DNA of 64,000 nt from CAG-552 sp964516925 (GCA_964516925.1 CAZEXL010000001.1:62001-126000), one strand, 5' to 3'; counted from the first letter of the stretch, positions 18,457 to 27,138 are shown. Numbers and translations: made by a program. Notes: generated by a model from the letters alone, not told the origin.

Positions 18457-18494
18457 AAAAATGCTCCGCAATAAATTTATTGCGGAGCATTTTT
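18457..18494. terminator. Bidirectional terminator between the HAD gene and hydF
   Basis: A perfect inverted repeat flanked by A-runs on one side and T-runs on the other (stem core TGCTCCGCAATAAA). It serves the convergent HAD (+) and hydF (-) genes. Confidence 0.9.
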
Positions 18495-18524
18495 ATGCTT
18501 TAAAAGTCAAATATTTTTGCTTAG

Positions 18525-19727
18525 CTAATTATCGAGAATTTTTAGCATATCCGGGAAAGGCTCTAGGCTACGTCTTAAAATACCGTTTACGTAAGCTATC
18601 GTAAGTCCGTAGTTGGTTATCGGCACTCCGCCGCTTACCGCTCTGCCCACCCTGTTCGACATTTCCTTTTCGTTGAGCATACAACCGCCGCAATGTACGA
18701 CCAAAGCAATGTCGCTTAAATCGGGGAATTCCGTTCCCGACGAAAATACAAACTCAAGATTCTTTTTAGTGTACAAAGAAAGCCATTTCGGAATTTTTAC
18801 CGTACCTATATCTTCGCACTGTCTGTGATGGCTACAACCTTCGGCGATAAGAATCTTGTCGCCGTCGCAAAGCGAGTCGATTTTTGCTATGCCTTTTAGC
18901 AAAGTCGGCAAACTACCTTTGTACCTTGCCATTAATATAGAAAACGAAGTAAGCGCAACGTCGTTAGGAACGACTTTTGCTACCTTGCCAAAAACCTGCG
19001 AATCGGTAATTACTATTTTAGGTTTTTTACCGAGCGACGAAAGAGTATTGCTAAGTTCGTCCTCTTTACATACTACGGCAACGGCGCCTCCGTCCAAAAT
19101 ATCGCGAATGGTCATTTGTTGCGGCATAATTAATCTGCCTTTAGGCGCGGCTTTATCGATCGGAACTACTAAAACCGCCACGTCGCCCTTGCAAAGCAAG
19201 TCCGAAACGACCTTCTTTTCGTCGTCCTTTAATGCAAAACGACCAAGCATTTCTTTTAGCTCGTTTACGTTATAGCCGTTTTCTGCGCTTACGTAAATTT
19301 CGTTATCACTAAGCTTAGATGGTATCGATTTTAGTAAATCAGCTTTATTATGTGTGACAATATATGGAGTTTTTTTGTTTGCAAATGCCTTTATAAGCTC
19401 TTCGTCCTCGTTTCCAAGCCCTTTCGTGGCATCAACGACCAACACGGCGATATCTGTGTAATCAAGCGCTTGCAATGCTTTTTCAACGCGCAACGCACCT
19501 AAGTCGCCTTCGTCGTCGATACCAGGAGTATCCACGATAACGACCGGACCAAGCGGCAAAAGTTCCATTGCTTTTTTAACCGGATCGGTAGTCGTGCCCT
19601 TAATTTCCGAAACGACAGATAGCTTTTGCCCCGTAACGGCGTTTACAAGACTGGATTTGCCGGCGTTACGCATTCCGAAAAAGCCTATGTGCAATCTTTC
19701 TGCCGAAGCAACGCTGTTAAGACTCAT
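18525..19727 (-). CDS. hydF: [FeFe]-hydrogenase maturation GTPase HydF
   Basis: 400-aa scaffold and carrier that assembles the 2Fe subcluster with HydE and HydG and transfers it to the apo-hydrogenase. The N-terminal GTPase domain has GMRNAGKSS, DTPGIDD and HNKAD. The C-terminal domain has the cluster ligands: Cys in EGCSHHRQC and the pair in VVHCGGC, matching CxH...HCxxC. It follows hydG after eight bases and ends the hyd operon at the bidirectional terminator. Confidence 0.96.
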   Translation of the reverse strand: MSLNSVASAERLHIGFFGMRNAGKSSLVNAVTGQKLSVVSEIKGTTTDPVKKAMELLPLGPVVIVDTPGIDDEGDLGALRVEKALQALDYTDIAVLVVDATKGLGNEDEELIKAFANKKTPYIVTHNKADLLKSIPSKLSDNEIYVSAENGYNVNELKEMLGRFALKDDEKKVVSDLLCKGDVAVLVVPIDKAAPKGRLIMPQQMTIRDILDGGAVAVVCKEDELSNTLSSLGKKPKIVITDSQVFGKVAKVVPNDVALTSFSILMARYKGSLPTLLKGIAKIDSLCDGDKILIAEGCSHHRQCEDIGTVKIPKWLSLYTKKNLEFVFSSGTEFPDLSDIALVVHCGGCMLNEKEMSNRVGRAVSGGVPITNYGLTIAYVNGILRRSLEPFPDMLKILDN

Positions 19728-19735
19728 ATTGCCTC

Positions 19736-21184
19736 CTAGAATCTAAAGTCACGACGGTTTGAATTGATTATATCGTTAATATTCTGCTTAGCAATGTCCT
19801 TAACTTTGGGATTTGTAATTTTTTCAAGTTCTTTTTTAATAAGATCAAAGCCAAGCTTTTTCGTTTCGTCCGAGCCGTAATCCACCAAATACTCCGCAAG
19901 TGTCATAAGTGCGTTAGGATGGCAACAGTTGATGATTTGCCCCGTTTTGCACAAGCTCATAAACCTGTCGCCCGTTCTGCCTTCGCGATAACAAGCCGTA
20001 CAGAACGAGGGAATATGTCCGTTTTGGATAAGCCACCTTACCACTTCGTCTAGCGTTCGCTGATCGGACACGTCGAACTGCTCGGTATCGTGCGGACGAT
20101 CTTGCTCGGTATATCCGCCTACCGACGTGCGCGAACCACCGCTAACCTGCGAAATGCCCAAACGAAGCAGCTTACTGCGCACCGATTCGGTTTCACGAGT
20201 GGATATAATCATACCGGTATACGGAACGGCAAGACGAATACATGCGGTAATCTTTGCAAAAATTTCATCTGAAATAGAGTTGTCGAACGCAGACGGATCG
20301 ATGTCGTCTGCTTTTTTAATTCTAGGTACGCTTATGGTGTGCGGGCCCACTCCGTGAACCGCTTCGAGATGTTCTGCATGCATAATAAGTCCGGCAAATT
20401 CATACTTGTAAAGCTCAAGTCCGAACAGTACTCCAAGCCCTACGTCGTCGATACCGCCGTCCATAGCTCGGTCCATCGCTTCGGTGTGATAGTCGTAATC
20501 GTGCTTTGGTCCCGTAGGATGAAGCGCAAGATAACTTTGCTTATGGTACGTCTCTTGAAAGAGTATATACGTGCCTATACCGGCTTCTTTAAGTTTACGA
20601 TAATTTTCTACGGTAGTTGCCGCAATGTTAACGTTTACACGACGTATAGCGCCGTTTTTGTGCTTTATGCTGTAGATAGTGTTTATGCATTCAAGAATAT
20701 ACTCGATAGGATTATTTACAGGATCTTCGCCTGCTTCGATTGCAAGACGTTTATGTCCCATATCTTGTAACGCTATAACCTCTGCCTTAACTTCTTCTTG
20801 AGTAAGTTTGCGACGAGGAATATATTTATTCTTTAAATGATACGGACAGTACACGCAACCGTTGACGCAATAATTGGATAAATATAGCGGCGCAAACATA
20901 ACGATTCGATTGCCGTAAAAAGCAAGTTTAATTTCTTCGGCTATTTGATAAATTTGTTCTACTTTTTCGGGAATGTCGCAAGCAAGCAAAACGGACGCTT
21001 CTCGGTGACTGAGCCCTGCGCAAACGTAACCGGTAGCAGTCTTTTGCGGACGAGCTTTCTGCAAAATAGAATCTATAAGTTCAACGTTGTTTTTGTTTTT
21101 TTCGGCATATTCAAGCGTTGCTCTGATTTCATCGTCGTTAATAAACTCTTCGGCTTTTAGTGATTTTGGATTATAAATTGCCAT
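19736..21184 (-). CDS. hydG: [FeFe]-hydrogenase maturase HydG (radical SAM tyrosine lyase)
   Basis: 482 aa. HydG cleaves tyrosine to p-cresol plus CO and cyanide, ligands of the H-cluster. The radical-SAM cluster motif is YCVNGCVYC (CX3CX2C). The C-terminal auxiliary-cluster region has CTACYREGRTGDRFMSLC and INCCHPNA, which distinguishes HydG from the paralogous ThiH. Between hydE (22 bases upstream) and hydF (8 downstream). Confidence 0.96.
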   Translation of the reverse strand: MAIYNPKSLKAEEFINDDEIRATLEYAEKNKNNVELIDSILQKARPQKTATGYVCAGLSHREASVLLACDIPEKVEQIYQIAEEIKLAFYGNRIVMFAPLYLSNYCVNGCVYCPYHLKNKYIPRRKLTQEEVKAEVIALQDMGHKRLAIEAGEDPVNNPIEYILECINTIYSIKHKNGAIRRVNVNIAATTVENYRKLKEAGIGTYILFQETYHKQSYLALHPTGPKHDYDYHTEAMDRAMDGGIDDVGLGVLFGLELYKYEFAGLIMHAEHLEAVHGVGPHTISVPRIKKADDIDPSAFDNSISDEIFAKITACIRLAVPYTGMIISTRETESVRSKLLRLGISQVSGGSRTSVGGYTEQDRPHDTEQFDVSDQRTLDEVVRWLIQNGHIPSFCTACYREGRTGDRFMSLCKTGQIINCCHPNALMTLAEYLVDYGSDETKKLGFDLIKKELEKITNPKVKDIAKQNINDIINSNRRDFRF

Positions 21185-21206
21185 ATGTTTTTCTCCTATA
21201 TTGCTG

Positions 21207-22256
21207 TTATTTATTTACGTCGCCTCGATCGACTACGATTTCGTAGCCTATCGAACGCATTTTTTGTTTTAATAGCTCTAATTCCTGAGCCGATTCCGCC
21301 CCGGAGCTGAGCTTATCGTTGTAAAGTTCGTATTTTTTTCGTTCGGACAAGGGGGATAAATTAGGCATTATAACGTTTGCCCCGGACAATATACCCATTT
21401 CGCGTCCGTCATTTGCTATCGTTCCGAGCGCAGTCGTTGCCGGAAGCAAAATTCGCGGATGAATTAAGCGTATAATCGACAGCAAATAACAAGTTAGTTT
21501 AGCGCTTCCTGCCGCATAATCGCCAAACGGCGTTTCGCGATGAGGAATGAACGGACCTATTCCACACATATCCGGCTTGAAAGTTTCAATAAACTTCAAG
21601 TCCTTAGCAATCGTCGCCGCAGTTTGGAACGGAGAACCGACCATAAAGCCGCACCCGACTTGAAAATCCAAGGAGCGCAAATACTGCAGACATTCCATAC
21701 GATTTTTAAGAGTAAGCGTCGAAGGATGAAGCTTTGCGTAATGTTCGCAATCGGCGGTTTCGTGACGAAGTAAATATCTGTCGGCACCGCTGTTTTTCAG
21801 TCTTTTATAGCTTTCGTAACTTCTTTCGCCTACCGATAAAGTAACGGCACAATCGGGATACGTCGATTTTATCTCGCCAACTATATCGCACAACTTTCCA
21901 TCGGTAAAATATCCGTCCTCACCGCCCTGCATAACGAACGTTCTGAAGCCTAGCAAATACCCTTCGTTACAGCATTGTAAAATCTGCTCTTTTGTCAGGC
22001 GGTATCTTTGAGCGTTTGAATTGCTTTTTCGAATACCGCAGTACAAGCAATCGTTTTTACAATAATTACTGATTTCTATAAGTCCGCGCACAAAAACGGA
22101 ATTGCCGTAAAATCGTTTCCTTGCCTCCACCGCTTTTTTCGCCGCATAGGAAAAAAGTTCTTCGTTTTGCGAAACGACCAAAAACTCGTATTGTGCAAGA
22201 TCTAACGGTCTGCCGCCACACAACTTATCTATAAGTTCAATCGCCTTGCTATTCAT
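21207..22256 (-). CDS. hydE: [FeFe]-hydrogenase maturase HydE (radical SAM)
   Basis: 349-aa radical SAM enzyme acting in synthesis of the H-cluster dithiomethylamine bridge precursor. The SAM-cluster motif is EISNYCKNDCLYCGIRKSN (CX3CX2C); MQGGEDGYFTD and LRHETADCEHYAKLHP are typical HydE/PylB segments. The start overlaps the small upstream gene by eight bases. No structural [FeFe]-hydrogenase gene is in the window. Confidence 0.95.
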   Translation of the reverse strand: MNSKAIELIDKLCGGRPLDLAQYEFLVVSQNEELFSYAAKKAVEARKRFYGNSVFVRGLIEISNYCKNDCLYCGIRKSNSNAQRYRLTKEQILQCCNEGYLLGFRTFVMQGGEDGYFTDGKLCDIVGEIKSTYPDCAVTLSVGERSYESYKRLKNSGADRYLLRHETADCEHYAKLHPSTLTLKNRMECLQYLRSLDFQVGCGFMVGSPFQTAATIAKDLKFIETFKPDMCGIGPFIPHRETPFGDYAAGSAKLTCYLLSIIRLIHPRILLPATTALGTIANDGREMGILSGANVIMPNLSPLSERKKYELYNDKLSSGAESAQELELLKQKMRSIGYEIVVDRGDVNK

Positions 22257-22509
22257 TCTTCGTTATTACGTTAGAATAAGCGGCTTTAGCGCTGATACCG
22301 TCTATATTACCTATTTTGCCCGAAAGCGCAGAAATTACGTCTTGCGGAGCGTCAACGGCAATGCTTATTATGCTTATGTTCCTTTCTTTATAAGGAATTC
22401 CCATTCTGCCGATAATAACATTGCGATACTCGTGCAAAACGGCATTGAGTTTTGCTATCGACTCGCGATTTTCAACGATTATACCCACTACCGCTACTCT
22501 TGTGTCCAT
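22249..22509 (-). CDS. TM1266-family iron-only hydrogenase system regulator
   Basis: 86-aa ACT/NikR-C-like protein: MDTRVAVVGIIVENRESIAKL, YRNVIIGRMGIPYKERNISII and VDAPQDVISALSGKIGNIDGI match the small family found with hydrogenase maturation genes (TM1266). It is proposed to be regulatory; the ligand is unknown. AGGAG lies seven bases upstream of ATG 22509. It is the first gene of the hyd operon, directly behind a leader with an intrinsic terminator. Confidence 0.85.
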   Translation of the reverse strand: MDTRVAVVGIIVENRESIAKLNAVLHEYRNVIIGRMGIPYKERNISIISIAVDAPQDVISALSGKIGNIDGISAKAAYSNVITKNE

Positions 22510-22527
22510 TTAGTTCTCCTTTATAAT

Positions 22528-22613
22528 AAAAAAGCTTCGCCCGTAAAAAAGCGAAGCAAAAATCAATCGTTTATTGCAATCGCCTTTCCTTTGGACCCCT
22601 CCTCGTGTCAGGC
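22528..22613 (-). promoter_or_regulatory. hyd operon leader: candidate attenuator or riboswitch-like RNA
   Basis: From the predicted start near 22613 the minus-strand RNA has a purine-rich element (22610-22581, including GAGGAGGGGUCCAAAGGAAA) flanked by GCC and GGC, which could close a small P1 stem. An intrinsic terminator follows: GCTTCGC (22557-22551), ten-base loop, GCGAAGC (22540-22534), six T. An alternative pairing of GCGAUUGCAA (22583-22574) with UUGCUUCGC (22559-22551) would block the terminator and itself competes with P1. The gene starts at 22509. The terminator hairpin is read directly; the switching model is inference. Confidence 0.6.
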
Positions 22614-22619
22614 AAGATT

Positions 22620-22648
22620 ATTATATAACATAGTTTTTATTTTGTCAA
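22620..22648 (-). promoter_or_regulatory. Perfect consensus promoter for the hyd operon
   Basis: Minus-strand TTGACA (22648-22643), 17 bases, TATAAT (22625-22620). An imperfect inverted repeat at 22646-22671 (CAATG arms with T/A-run inner arms) overlaps the -35 and could be an operator or the end of the scpB transcript. Confidence 0.85.
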
Positions 22649-22705
22649 TGCTTTTTTGCAAAAAAACATTGCCTTTGCAGTAAAACATATTTTTAGGTAA
22701 AATTT

Positions 22706-23353
22706 TTATTTTGACTCTATTTTTTCGAGCTGTTCGCCCTGCAAAAATTCGGGCACTTCTTCCTCGGGCAATTCGAATTCGTTATAAAGCCCCTTTGCGT
22801 CTTCACCGCCCGTTTCTTCCATGGAAATTACCTTTATCATATCCAACAATTGCTCGTAGTCGGGCAAATCCTTTATCGATTCGATTTGGAAACGTTTAAG
22901 AAATTCGTCGGTCGTTCCGAACAGCAACGGCTTGCCTATTACGTCTTTTCGTCCGACTACTTCGATAAGATTATGCTTAAGTAGCACTTGAACGACGTAG
23001 TCGCAATTTACTCCTCGAATACTTTCAAGTTCCAGCCTTGTTATAGGTTGCTTGTAAGCAATAATTGCTATCGTTTCCAATGTAGCGTTAGAAAGCGCCT
23101 TTTCTTTTATCGGATTAAGCACCTGAGAAACCACGTCGGCAAACGCAGGGTTGGACGAAAGCTGTACCTTACCGTTGTACGTAATAAGATAAATGCCACT
23201 ATCGCCCGAATACTTTTCCTTTAGACGTTTTATTGCAGAATTAATTTCCGACTTTTGAAGTTCGAGCTGTTCGGCTATGTCCGAGATTTTAATTCCGTCG
23301 CCGGACACGAACAGTAAAGCTTCCAACGCATTGTCAAGTTTTTCTATCTCCAT
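22706..23353 (-). CDS. scpB: Segregation and condensation protein B
   Basis: 215-aa winged-helix subunit of the SMC-ScpAB condensin complex. It begins MEIEKLDNALEALLFVSGD, typical of ScpB, and contains LETIAIIAYKQPITRLELESIRGV and GRKDVIGKPLLFGTTDEFLKRF, the second winged helix. I chose ATG 23353, one base after the scpA stop; the open frame extends 33 bases further into scpA but the family start is here. The C-terminal tail is acidic. Confidence 0.95.
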   Translation of the reverse strand: MEIEKLDNALEALLFVSGDGIKISDIAEQLELQKSEINSAIKRLKEKYSGDSGIYLITYNGKVQLSSNPAFADVVSQVLNPIKEKALSNATLETIAIIAYKQPITRLELESIRGVNCDYVVQVLLKHNLIEVVGRKDVIGKPLLFGTTDEFLKRFQIESIKDLPDYEQLLDMIKVISMEETGGEDAKGLYNEFELPEEEVPEFLQGEQLEKIESK

Positions 23354-23354
23354 A

Positions 23355-24113
23355 TCAACCAGCCTTATGTATAATAATATCTTCAAAAAGCGAATCTTGC
23401 GTTACCTGAACGATCTGATTTTTTATAAGCTCGAGTATAGCTTGAAAAGTCGTTATAATTTCGCTTTTTGTGTAATCGTCTTCAAACAACGAGAAAAACG
23501 AAATTTCTTCGCTTAACTCCAGTTTGTCTTTGATTATGTCCACCATTTCGGCAACGGTGAACCTGTCCATAACGATATGACGCTCTTTTTGAAGCGCTGC
23601 TCGCTCTTCGAGTTTTACGAACATTTTTTTAAGAGCTTCCATAAGCCCCGTTTTGTTCATATCCTTAAGTTGCAATCTGGGCATGCCGACCGACGGATCG
23701 GGCGTGCGATAAAAGACGTCTTCCGTTTCGGTCTCTTTCATTTTTTCAGCCGCCTCTTTGTACAACGCATAAAGCTTGAGTTGCTGTTTAAGCGCTTTTT
23801 CTTCGTCTTCGACGTTCGGCTCCGGCTCGGGCGGCTTAGGTAAAAGCGACTTGGATTTAATTTCCAAAAGAAGCGCCGCCATAGATATAAATTCCGACGC
23901 CTTATCTAGGTCCACCGATTCTATATCTTTCATAAATTCCAGATATTGCTCGGTAATTTCGGAAATTTTTACGTCTTCGATACTAACCTTAGACTTTCGT
24001 ATAAGGAACAACAGCGTGTCAAGCGGTCCTTCGAAGTCGTTAAGTTTAAATCTGTAAGCGTCCTCGTCCTCTTCGTACATTTCGTCGGCAAAAAGTTTTT
24101 CGTAATCCGACAT
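23355..24113 (-). CDS. scpA: Segregation and condensation protein A
   Basis: 252-aa kleisin subunit bridging the SMC heads with ScpB. FKLNDFEGPLDTLLFLIRKSK is the family's N-terminal signature, followed by helices (ITEQYLEFMKD, AALLLEIKSKSLLP), a charged middle and the C-terminal winged helix (FTVAEMVDIIKDKLEL). Start at ATG 24113, six bases after GGAGG and overlapping the TGA of the protease gene; a GTG three bases upstream is too close to the Shine-Dalgarno. Confidence 0.95.
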   Translation of the reverse strand: MSDYEKLFADEMYEEDEDAYRFKLNDFEGPLDTLLFLIRKSKVSIEDVKISEITEQYLEFMKDIESVDLDKASEFISMAALLLEIKSKSLLPKPPEPEPNVEDEEKALKQQLKLYALYKEAAEKMKETETEDVFYRTPDPSVGMPRLQLKDMNKTGLMEALKKMFVKLEERAALQKERHIVMDRFTVAEMVDIIKDKLELSEEISFFSLFEDDYTKSEIITTFQAILELIKNQIVQVTQDSLFEDIIIHKAG

Positions 24114-24826
24114 CACACACCTCCGAAAATCATAAACCAGAAGCTGACAAAGCCGCCGTTTACGTACTGCGCCGTGTATCTGAAATACATATCCAGCGGA
24201 CTGAAGTATATCGGCGCGCCTATTCTGTCCACCATAAGCGAAACGAGCACCAGCGCTATAAGAACGTACTGTCCGTAATTACGCATAAAACGCGTAAATT
24301 TATTTTCTCGTTTGCAAAGCGCGTCGATAAGATTAAAACCATCTAGCGGGAAAAACGGCAAAATATTAAAAAAGCAAAGTACGGTATTAAACCAGCTTAG
24401 ATAATAAAAAAAGCTTGCAATAAACCCGAACGCTACCGCCGATAACGACACCGTAAGATAGCAACATAAAACGTACAAACCTGCCGAAAAGAACGCAAGC
24501 AAGATATTCGTAACTACGCCGGCAATCGAAACGAGAATGCAACCCTTTCGATACGAACGAAAGTTATTGGGATTTATCGGCACCGGCTTAGCATAACCAA
24601 AACCGACGCATACGAGCATTATAAGTCCCAACGCGTCGAAATGTTTTTTTGGATTAAGCGACAGTCTTCCCATGCGTTTTGCCGTATCGTCGCCGTTAAG
24701 ATGAGCTACATACCCGTGCGCAATCTCGTGCAACACTATCGAAACGACGAGAGCAGCAGCTACAAGGAAAAACAACAATACCCTTTCGAACAGATTATAA
24801 CTTGAATCGAACAATATTCCTAACAT
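24113..24826 (-). CDS. M50 site-2 protease family protein
   Basis: 237-aa integral membrane metalloprotease of the YwhC-like group. Zinc ligands are in VLHEIAHGY (HExxH) in the first core helix and FNILPFFPLDGFNLI (N-x-x-P-x-x-x-LDG) in the later one. About five TM segments. Precedes scpA-scpB as in many Firmicutes, with a one-base stop-start overlap. No Shine-Dalgarno precedes ATG 24826; the promoter at 24837-24865 predicts a leader of zero to a few bases. Substrate unknown. Confidence 0.9.
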   Translation of the reverse strand: MLGILFDSSYNLFERVLLFFLVAAALVVSIVLHEIAHGYVAHLNGDDTAKRMGRLSLNPKKHFDALGLIMLVCVGFGYAKPVPINPNNFRSYRKGCILVSIAGVVTNILLAFFSAGLYVLCCYLTVSLSAVAFGFIASFFYYLSWFNTVLCFFNILPFFPLDGFNLIDALCKRENKFTRFMRNYGQYVLIALVLVSLMVDRIGAPIYFSPLDMYFRYTAQYVNGGFVSFWFMIFGGV

Positions 24827-24836
24827 AGCGGATTAT

Positions 24837-24865
24837 ATTATAACATTATTTAAGCAATTCGTCAA
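24837..24865 (-). promoter_or_regulatory. Promoter of the M50-scpA-scpB operon
   Basis: Minus-strand TTGACG (24865-24860), 17 bases, TATAAT (24842-24837). A second overlapping TATAAT is at 24837-24832. The start codon is only 5-10 bases beyond the -10. The -35 touches the arm of the dacF terminator. Confidence 0.75.
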
Positions 24866-24910
24866 ACAAAAATACGCTTCGTTATGCTAAAGCAAAGCGT
24901 ATTTTTGTTT
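24864..24910 (-). terminator. Terminator after dacF
   Basis: Minus-strand stem pairing AAACAAAAATACGCTT (24910-24895) with its complement at 24879-24864, loop of about 15 bases; the 3' arm is itself T-rich (ATTTTTGTTT). Confidence 0.75.
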
Positions 24911-24918
24911 ACGGTTAG

Positions 24919-26061
24919 TTACCAACTCTTGATTAAATCGTCGAGCACGTCTTTATAATCTTTTCTATTTACGTCAGACATAGCTAGCAGTTCAATCTCT
25001 TTTTTTATCGTTCCGTCCACGTAAATCACGGCTTTTCCCACCACGTTACCTTTATTTACAGGCGCTACAACGCCGAAAAATTCAAACTCGACAGTAACGT
25101 CTTTTTTTTCGCCTTTTTTAGATAGAATGAAATAATCTTCCATTGGGCTACATTCAACCGTTTTTTCTTTGCCGTTAAGAACGGACGCAAATCCGACCGA
25201 ATCGTTTTTAAAAACGTACTGCTTAGTTTCGTAATTAGCAAAGCCTTCGTTTAGCATCGTGGAAATTTGCGCGTTGCGAGTTTTTGAATTAGGCGCGCCT
25301 ACGACGACGGAAATCAATCTCGTATCCCCTCGTTTTGCCGTTGCAGCAAGGCAAGAAAGCGCTTCGGACGTAAATCCCGTTTTTCCGCCGTCGCACCCGT
25401 CGTAAAATCTTATGAGCTTGTTGGTGTTTGACAGTTGAGTTATTCTGCCGCTAGGATGAACAAAATCAAACATCCAAATTTTTGCATAATCAAAGAATTT
25501 TTCGTTCTTTATAAGCTCGTTAAACATTATTCCAACGTCACGCGCACAACAATATTGATTAGGCGCAGGCAACCCGGTACAATTAGCAAAGAGAGTGTTG
25601 CGCATTCCGAGTTTGTTTGCATTATCGTTCATTCTGGCAACGAAGTTACCGACACTGCCCGAAATATGCTCTGCCATAGCAACGCACGAATCGTTAGCGG
25701 ACGCCACTACTATGCTTTTGATAAGTTCGTCTGCTTTATATTCGCTGCCTGCGTCCAAAAATGCTTGAGATCCGCCCATGCTTGCGGCATTATCGCTTAC
25801 ACTTATCATTTCGTCGATGCTTAAATTGCCTTTTTTAATTTCATCGAAAATTATGTTAAGCGTCATAATTTTTACCATGCTGGCAATTTGAAGTCTGTCG
25901 TCTGCGTTTTGTTGTACCAAAACCTCGCCGCTGCTTGCGTCCATTAATAAAGCCGCTTTAGCCGTGTAACTATTCTCTGCTTTTGCCACCGTTCTGAATT
26001 GCGCCACAATTAGCACCGCAACAAGAGCAACCAAAAACGTAATCTTACCTATTCTTTTCAT
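24919..26061 (-). CDS. dacF: D-alanyl-D-alanine carboxypeptidase (DacF-type penicillin-binding protein)
   Basis: 380-aa serine peptidase that trims the terminal D-Ala of peptidoglycan stem peptides outside the membrane. An N-terminal signal peptide (KITFLVALVAVLIVAQ) precedes the S11 domain: SxxK in IASMVKIM, SxN in VASANDSC, and KTG in GGKTGFTS. The C-terminal 100 residues match the PBP5-like beta domain. Ten bases follow spoIVB, so it is probably co-transcribed with a sporulation gene; the DacF assignment rests on that context. Confidence 0.92.
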   Translation of the reverse strand: MKRIGKITFLVALVAVLIVAQFRTVAKAENSYTAKAALLMDASSGEVLVQQNADDRLQIASMVKIMTLNIIFDEIKKGNLSIDEMISVSDNAASMGGSQAFLDAGSEYKADELIKSIVVASANDSCVAMAEHISGSVGNFVARMNDNANKLGMRNTLFANCTGLPAPNQYCCARDVGIMFNELIKNEKFFDYAKIWMFDFVHPSGRITQLSNTNKLIRFYDGCDGGKTGFTSEALSCLAATAKRGDTRLISVVVGAPNSKTRNAQISTMLNEGFANYETKQYVFKNDSVGFASVLNGKEKTVECSPMEDYFILSKKGEKKDVTVEFEFFGVVAPVNKGNVVGKAVIYVDGTIKKEIELLAMSDVNRKDYKDVLDDLIKSW

Positions 26062-26071
26062 ATAACCTCCT

Positions 26072-27070
26072 TTAAGCCGACTGCATCCAATCGACGTATA
26101 TACCGTAACCTTTTGTGGCGTCGTTAAGCAGTACGTGGGTAACCGCTCCTACGATTTTCCCGTTTATTATTATGGGGCTACCGCTCATTCCCTGAACGAT
26201 GCCGCCGCAAATACCAAGCAGTCGCTTGTCCGTAACTCGTATAAATAGTCCTTTGGGCATGCTTTCGGCTTGGGGCAATGCACGAATAACGTCTATTTCG
26301 TAAGCCTCGGTGCTGTCGTTTACGGTACTTATAACGTACGCTTTGCCGGGTAAAACTTCGTTTCGATTTCCCAAACGCAACATATCGCCGTTGGGCTTAA
26401 AATCATAAAATTTACCAAACACACCGGTTTTGCCGTTTGAATACACTTCGCCGATAGCTTCTTGCCCACTCACCTCGGCTTTAAGTTCTCCGGCTTCGTT
26501 TCGTTTCCCTTTTTCGACGCCCACGACTTCGCAACCAAAGACTTTTCCGCCTCGTATCGGGACTTCTCCGCCCACGGAATCTTCGATAGAATGCCCTAAA
26601 GCGCAAAAACGTCCGTTTTCTTTTACGTAAGTAACCGTTCCTACTCCCGAAACGGTATCTCGCAAATAAACGCCCAGCCTAAAAGTTCCGCTGTCGCTTT
26701 CGATGTACGGAGCCACGGTTACGTCCTTTTCTTTTCCGCCACGCAAAAGCGTGAGAATTATTTCGTCGCCGTTTCCGCCTTCGACAATAGCAACCACGTC
26801 TTGCGAACAAGTTATTTTATGCCCGTCTATTTCGGTAATCGTATCGCCTTTTTTAAGTTTGTTGCCCAGACTGGCATCGCCTACCGCGGTTTTTACCACC
26901 CCCACATCGTCGATTACCGCGCCGTCTATATCAAGCACCATGGCTATCGGAAAGCCACCGGGATATACCGATTTTGTAAACGACGCTTGTAGTGTTTGCG
27001 GCGCCGAAAGCCTTAATGCAATCGCAAGACATATGGCAAAAATCGTAAAAACCTTCTTTCGTATCCTCAT
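26072..27070 (-). CDS. spoIVB: SpoIVB peptidase (S55)
   Basis: 332-aa sporulation serine protease, made in the forespore, that signals pro-sigma-K processing by cutting SpoIVFA. An N-terminal anchor (VFTIFAICLAIALRL) is followed by a PDZ domain (LKKGDTITEIDGHKI) and the S55 domain with the catalytic His in CALGHSIED and Ser in QGMSGSPIIING. Length is shorter than Bacillus (about 425) but common in Clostridia. No Shine-Dalgarno is visible before ATG 27070. Typically spo0A follows spoIVB; here dacF does. Confidence 0.95.
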   Translation of the reverse strand: MRIRKKVFTIFAICLAIALRLSAPQTLQASFTKSVYPGGFPIAMVLDIDGAVIDDVGVVKTAVGDASLGNKLKKGDTITEIDGHKITCSQDVVAIVEGGNGDEIILTLLRGGKEKDVTVAPYIESDSGTFRLGVYLRDTVSGVGTVTYVKENGRFCALGHSIEDSVGGEVPIRGGKVFGCEVVGVEKGKRNEAGELKAEVSGQEAIGEVYSNGKTGVFGKFYDFKPNGDMLRLGNRNEVLPGKAYVISTVNDSTEAYEIDVIRALPQAESMPKGLFIRVTDKRLLGICGGIVQGMSGSPIIINGKIVGAVTHVLLNDATKGYGIYVDWMQSA

Positions 27071-27138
27071 AAAAATAGTGTTTTGTAAATATACGAATAT
27101 TATTCAACAAATTTTTGCCGCTTTTATAAAAGAGCACA

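Noticed and set aside
27071..27110. Sigma-G or sigma-F promoter for spoIVB
   Set aside because: AT-rich words such as GTATA and AACACTA are present but spacing and -10 fit neither consensus well enough to annotate. Only the lack of a Shine-Dalgarno is recorded.
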